From: Pseudonocardia hierapolitana
GTDB taxonomy: Bacteria > Actinomycetota > Actinomycetes > Mycobacteriales > Pseudonocardiaceae
Assembly: GCF_007994075.1 (NCBI RefSeq)
Contig: NZ_VIWU01000001.1
Coordinates: forward strand, 6,200,001-6,264,000
DNA: 64,000 nucleotides
Reading direction: 5' to 3'
The notes under the pieces are model-generated. The model ran no database searches and was not told the origin of the DNA. It worked only from the letters and a program-made list of their open reading frames with translations. A program made the translations under genes and the position numbers. Below, one piece after another: positions 61,139 through 64,000 of the stretch (positions within the stretch are counted from its first letter, which is position 1; each line of letters begins with the position of its first letter).

Positions 61139-61840
61139 ATGACGGACGCACCGGCACCGCTGTCGGAGCAGGACCTGGCGGCAGCGCGCGCGGAGCTGGC
61201 GGAGGGCCGGCCGTTCCCGGTGTGGTTCACCGCGGCCGCGGTCGGCGTCCCGGTGGGCGGCTCGGCGAAGCTCGTCTCGATCGGTGAGCCCGCCGAGGGC
61301 GACTTCGTCGAGGTCCGCCCCACCGGCAGCAAGGACACGGTGTTCTGCTCCCCGAACGAGCTCACGAGCACCCGCCCACCGCGGCGGCGCGCGCAGAAGG
61401 CGGCGGGCAAGCCGGCCGAGAAGCCCAAGCAAGAGGAGAGCACGGTGCCGGCCCCGGCGCCCCCGGCACCGAGGCCGCCTGCGCGCCGGGAGAGCCCCGC
61501 CCCGGCGCCGGAGCGCAACGGCTCCGCGCCGGCCGCGGAGGAGAAGAAGCCGGCACGCCCCCGCGCCGTCGCGCGTCCCGCCGAGGTCACCGTCACGCTC
61601 AGCAGCACGGTCGAGGGGGAGTGGACGGTGGAGGTCGTCACCGGGCGCAAGCGCACGGTGCGGCCCACACCGGTCCAGCCGGCCGAGGTGGCCAAGGCCG
61701 CCCGGTCCCTGCCCGCCGCCGTCGCGGAGGCGATCGAGTCGTCCCTCGCGGCGGCGCGGCAGCGCCAGATCGAGCGGGTGGAGCGGTTGCGCGCCGAGCT
61801 CGACGCCGCCCAGCGGGCCCTGCAGGACCTGTCGGGCTGA
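61139..61840 (+). CDS. DUF6319-like protein with disordered middle
   Basis: 233 residues; GAGGGGAG about 5 bases before ATG. Two conserved blocks flank a Pro/Ala/Lys-rich linker (about 80-145): N-terminal SEQDLAAARAELAEGRPFPVWFTAAAVGVP and SAKLVSIGEPAEGDFVEV, C-terminal PAEVTVTLSSTVEGEWTVEVVTGRK with a coiled-coil end (RQRQIERVERLRAELDAAQRAL). This pattern is seen in actinobacterial DUF6319 proteins; the function is not known. Linker composition resembles cell-surface or nucleoid-associated linkers, but no signal or TM segment is present. Confidence 0.75.
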   Translation: MTDAPAPLSEQDLAAARAELAEGRPFPVWFTAAAVGVPVGGSAKLVSIGEPAEGDFVEVRPTGSKDTVFCSPNELTSTRPPRRRAQKAAGKPAEKPKQEESTVPAPAPPAPRPPARRESPAPAPERNGSAPAAEEKKPARPRAVARPAEVTVTLSSTVEGEWTVEVVTGRKRTVRPTPVQPAEVAKAARSLPAAVAEAIESSLAAARQRQIERVERLRAELDAAQRALQDLSG

Positions 61841-62052
61841 GCCGCCCCCGGCGCATGCGCCGGGCGCGACCCGCGTCCGCAGGCGCGCCCCGTCGACCGG
61901 GAGCACGGGCGGACAGTGGGTGCGCGTACGGAGCCGGGGTACGCCGGTGGCGGGCGGCTCACGCGCCTCGTCTCAGCCGGCGCGCCCTGTCGTGGCCGAC
62001 GCTCCCCGTCGACCGGTGGCGCGGGCGGAGAGCGGACGTGTGAGTGCGGACG

Positions 62053-62844
62053 TCAGGACTGCGGGTGCGCCGGCTTGCGCAGGGTGCCCGCCTGGTCGCG
62101 GCCCTTGCGGGCCAGCCGGGCGGCCGTGCGCAGCGTGCGGCGCGGCAGCTCCAGCACGTCCACCACGGCGCGGTAGCGCCATCCCGGCACCGACAGCGTG
62201 CGTCCCTTCGCGAGATCGGCGAGGCAGGTGTCCACCACCGCGGAGGGGTCGAGCCCGTCCCGGGACGCATCCGGGGGCGCGGGGAACATCGCATTGCGCA
62301 GCTGTCCCGCCACCAGCGCGATCATGCGGACGCCGGTGCCCTCGAGCGAGGCGGAGACCGTGTCGGTGAACGACAGCACCCACGCCTTGCTCGCGGCGTA
62401 CGCGTCGCCCTTCCCGGCGAGGTACCCGGCGAAGCTCGCGACGTTGATCACCGCGCCCCGGTGCCGATCGATCATCCCGGGCAGGGCGGCGCGGGTCAGG
62501 CGCATCAGCGCCGTGATGTTGACGTCGATCTCGGCCTGCAGCTTCGCGATGTCGGCCACCGTGAACTCGGTCTCGCCGCTGACGCCCGCGTTGTTCACGA
62601 GCAGGTCGACCGGCCGGTCCTTCGCCTCCAACCGCGTCTGCACCGCGGCGAGGCCCTTCTCGTCGCTGAGGTCGGCCACCAGCACCTCGACCGACCTCCC
62701 CGGCCCGCGGAGGAACGTCGCGACGCGCTCCAACCCGGTCTGGTCGCGGTCCACCAGCACGAGGTCGTGGCCGTCACGGGCGAGCCGCGAGGCGAAGGCG
62801 GAGCCGAGCCCGCGGCTGGCACCGGTGACGAGCGCAGTAGGCAT
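62053..62844 (-). CDS. SDR-family NAD(P)-dependent oxidoreductase
   Basis: 263 residues. TALVTGASRGLGSAFASRLA, HDLVLVDRDQTGLERVA, DLLVNNAGVSGE, VINVASFAGYLAGKGDAYAASKAW (Ser and YxxxK), ending in a long helical tail with GWRYRAVVDVLELPRRTLR. Members like this act on steroids, fatty acyl or other lipid-type ketones. The long C-terminal tail fits the DHRS7/17-beta-HSD-like subgroup. Neighbour of the flippase-like gene with a 10-base gap, so they may be co-transcribed. Substrate unknown. Confidence 0.85.
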   Translation of the reverse strand: MPTALVTGASRGLGSAFASRLARDGHDLVLVDRDQTGLERVATFLRGPGRSVEVLVADLSDEKGLAAVQTRLEAKDRPVDLLVNNAGVSGETEFTVADIAKLQAEIDVNITALMRLTRAALPGMIDRHRGAVINVASFAGYLAGKGDAYAASKAWVLSFTDTVSASLEGTGVRMIALVAGQLRNAMFPAPPDASRDGLDPSAVVDTCLADLAKGRTLSVPGWRYRAVVDVLELPRRTLRTAARLARKGRDQAGTLRKPAHPQS

Positions 62845-62854
62845 GCCCGGCAGA

Positions 62855-64000
62855 TTAGTGATGCCTCACCCGAGCCCGCCGCAGCCCCCGCAGCCCGACC
62901 ACGACGACGTGCGCCGCGACCACCAGCTGGACGGCCGCGTAGCCGACCGCGACCGGCAGCAGGACCACCCCGGCACCGCCCGGCCCGACGTCGGCGGCCG
63001 GTACGAGGGCGACGGTCGCAAGCACCAGCAACGTGCTGGCGAGGTGCAGCCGCGCGTACGCCATGCTGCGTCCCGCTGCGGTGCGCACCCCGAGCTCGTG
63101 CACGACGATCAGCCGGAACGCCTGTCCGAGCAACAGCAGGCGGAGCACGTCGGCCGCAGGCGCGTAGTTCGCGCCGAAGATCGACAAACCGGGCCCGGCG
63201 AGCAGCGCGCCCACCGCGAGCAGCGGCAGGAAGATCACCAGGAGGCGCTTGCGCGACGAGGAGGTCAGCTCCGCCGCGCGTTCTGGCGCTCGGGCCCAGG
63301 CGGCGGAGAGCGAGTGCGTGTAGTAGGTGGCGGTGGTCTCCAGGACGACCGTGGCCTGCCAGGCGATGAAGAACGCCGCCCCGGCCTCCGGCCCGAACCG
63401 GAGGATCACGACCAGGGGCACCTGGTTGAGCAGCAGGGTGTAGCCCATCTGGGCCGCCGCCGTAGGGCCGAGGAACCCCACGATCTCCGACCGGCCGGGC
63501 AGGATCCCGCCGCAGGCCCGGCGGGCGAACCGGCGCACGGCCACGAGGAGGACGAGGGATCCGACGGTGATCCACACCACGATGGGCCCGACCCACGACA
63601 GGACGACCCCCTGCGCGCCGAGGGCGGTGCCCAGCGCGACCAGCAGGGTGATCCGCACGACCGCGAACAGGCCGTTGCGCCACACGCACCACCAGGGCTT
63701 GCCGATCGCCATGAGGATGTAGTCGTGGACGACGAACGCGCCCCATCCGGCCGCCGCCAGTGCGAACAGGCACACGCCGAGGGAGTGCGGCCCGTCCGCA
63801 CCGGCGGCTGTGCGGGCCAGTTCGGGTACGGCCAGGACGTAGCCGAGGCCGACGAGCCCGGCCAACGGCATGATCAGGAGCAGGCTCCGCCACACCAGGG
63901 GCGGGGCGTGGCAGCCGGCGACCGGGAGCCAACGCATCAGCCCGAGGCCGAGGTTCAGCTGCGTGATGCCGGCGATCAGGATGAACGCGGACACGACGGC
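62855..64000 (-). CDS. Polysaccharide-flippase-like (MATE/Wzx) membrane protein, cut by right edge
   Basis: At least 379 residues visible and the frame continues past the right edge, so the N-terminus is outside. About 11-12 transmembrane segments, e.g. LLLIMPLAGLVGLGYVLAV, VRITLLVALGTALGAQGVVL, WITVGSLVLLVAVRRF, FLGPTAAAQMGYTLLLNQVPLVVI, LLVIFLPLLAVGALLAGPGLSIFG, with the motif FGANYAPAADVLRLLLLGQAFRL of oligosaccharide flippases (Polysacc_synt). It would move lipid-linked saccharide or another amphipathic molecule across the membrane. No glycosyltransferases are seen within the window beside it. The GTG at 63994 is unlikely to be the real start. Confidence 0.7.
   Translation of the reverse strand, partial: AVVSAFILIAGITQLNLGLGLMRWLPVAGCHAPPLVWRSLLLIMPLAGLVGLGYVLAVPELARTAAGADGPHSLGVCLFALAAAGWGAFVVHDYILMAIGKPWWCVWRNGLFAVVRITLLVALGTALGAQGVVLSWVGPIVVWITVGSLVLLVAVRRFARRACGGILPGRSEIVGFLGPTAAAQMGYTLLLNQVPLVVILRFGPEAGAAFFIAWQATVVLETTATYYTHSLSAAWARAPERAAELTSSSRKRLLVIFLPLLAVGALLAGPGLSIFGANYAPAADVLRLLLLGQAFRLIVVHELGVRTAAGRSMAYARLHLASTLLVLATVALVPAADVGPGGAGVVLLPVAVGYAAVQLVVAAHVVVVGLRGLRRARVRHH

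Noticed and set aside
61841..62052. Possible further copy of the compound repeat
   Set aside because: Short matches around GTCGACCGG only; no terminal inverted repeats or shared interior.

Overview
The window is about 72-74% G+C and gene-dense. Its core, from about 6.5 to 22.6 kb, follows the order known from Mycobacterium tuberculosis as sigA to Rv2689c: sigA, suhB, cei, DUF4193, DUF3093, dut, DUF3710, a small hydrolase, an OB-fold protein, DUF3159, ceoC, ceoB, an APC/KUP-type transporter and a TrmA-family RNA methylase. Together with F420/LLM enzymes, many GTG starts and a DUF6319-like protein, this points to an actinobacterium, most likely Pseudonocardiaceae (a Pseudonocardia-like genome). 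The genus is inference.

Left accessory region (1-6.5 kb). Base composition is lower in G+C and the genes are not syntenic. It holds the end of a glycosyltransferase, an ApeA-like HEPN nuclease gene (a known abortive-infection family), a frameshifted SLATT-type membrane gene whose stop codon overlaps the ApeA start, two small unrecognised genes, a decayed PD-(D/E)XK-type nuclease, and a tyrosine recombinase abutting the sigA terminator. I read it as a decaying mobile defence island.

Conserved core (6.5-22.6 kb). Housekeeping sigma factor, dUTPase, envelope protein Cei, and a potassium module (CeoB/CeoC RCK proteins divergent from a KimA-like carrier). The DUF3710 protein is unusual: about 1,090 residues, with some 800 residues of low-complexity repeats after its ordinary domain.

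22.6-38 kb. A ROK regulator; an amine-catabolism cluster (CGNR regulator, RidA, copper amine oxidase, APC permease) with a clear palindromic operator; a TetR regulator divergent from a macrolide-type glycosyltransferase with two operators on a TTGACA promoter; Tex; an F420-dependent oxidoreductase; a DEAD-box helicase with a strongly structured leader; and an MFS carrier.

38-49.2 kb. Two related compound repeats (38,578-39,323 and 48,557-49,109) lie in opposite orientation around a 9.2-kb block with a DsbA-type thiol oxidoreductase, a methyltransferase, a ROK regulator, aroE, a DprE2-like reductase, a frameshifted phosphotransferase and an NMT1/THI5-type ABC importer with two permeases. Each compound repeat is two MITE-like inverted-repeat elements around a TGTGTGAAGT palindrome. 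An ilvD remnant lies beside the left copy.

49.2-64 kb. A tandem GNAT protein, an in-frame nucleoside hydrolase-arylamine N-acetyltransferase fusion, RNase HI, a TetR/MFS/SDR unit with twin operators, a four-gene overlapping operon (LLM monooxygenase, FMN reductase, SnoaL-tailed ECF sigma factor, RibD-type reductase), an AraC regulator, an NmrA-type protein, a DUF6319-like protein, an SDR and a polysaccharide-flippase-like membrane protein cut by the right edge. No rRNA, tRNA or CRISPR array was found.
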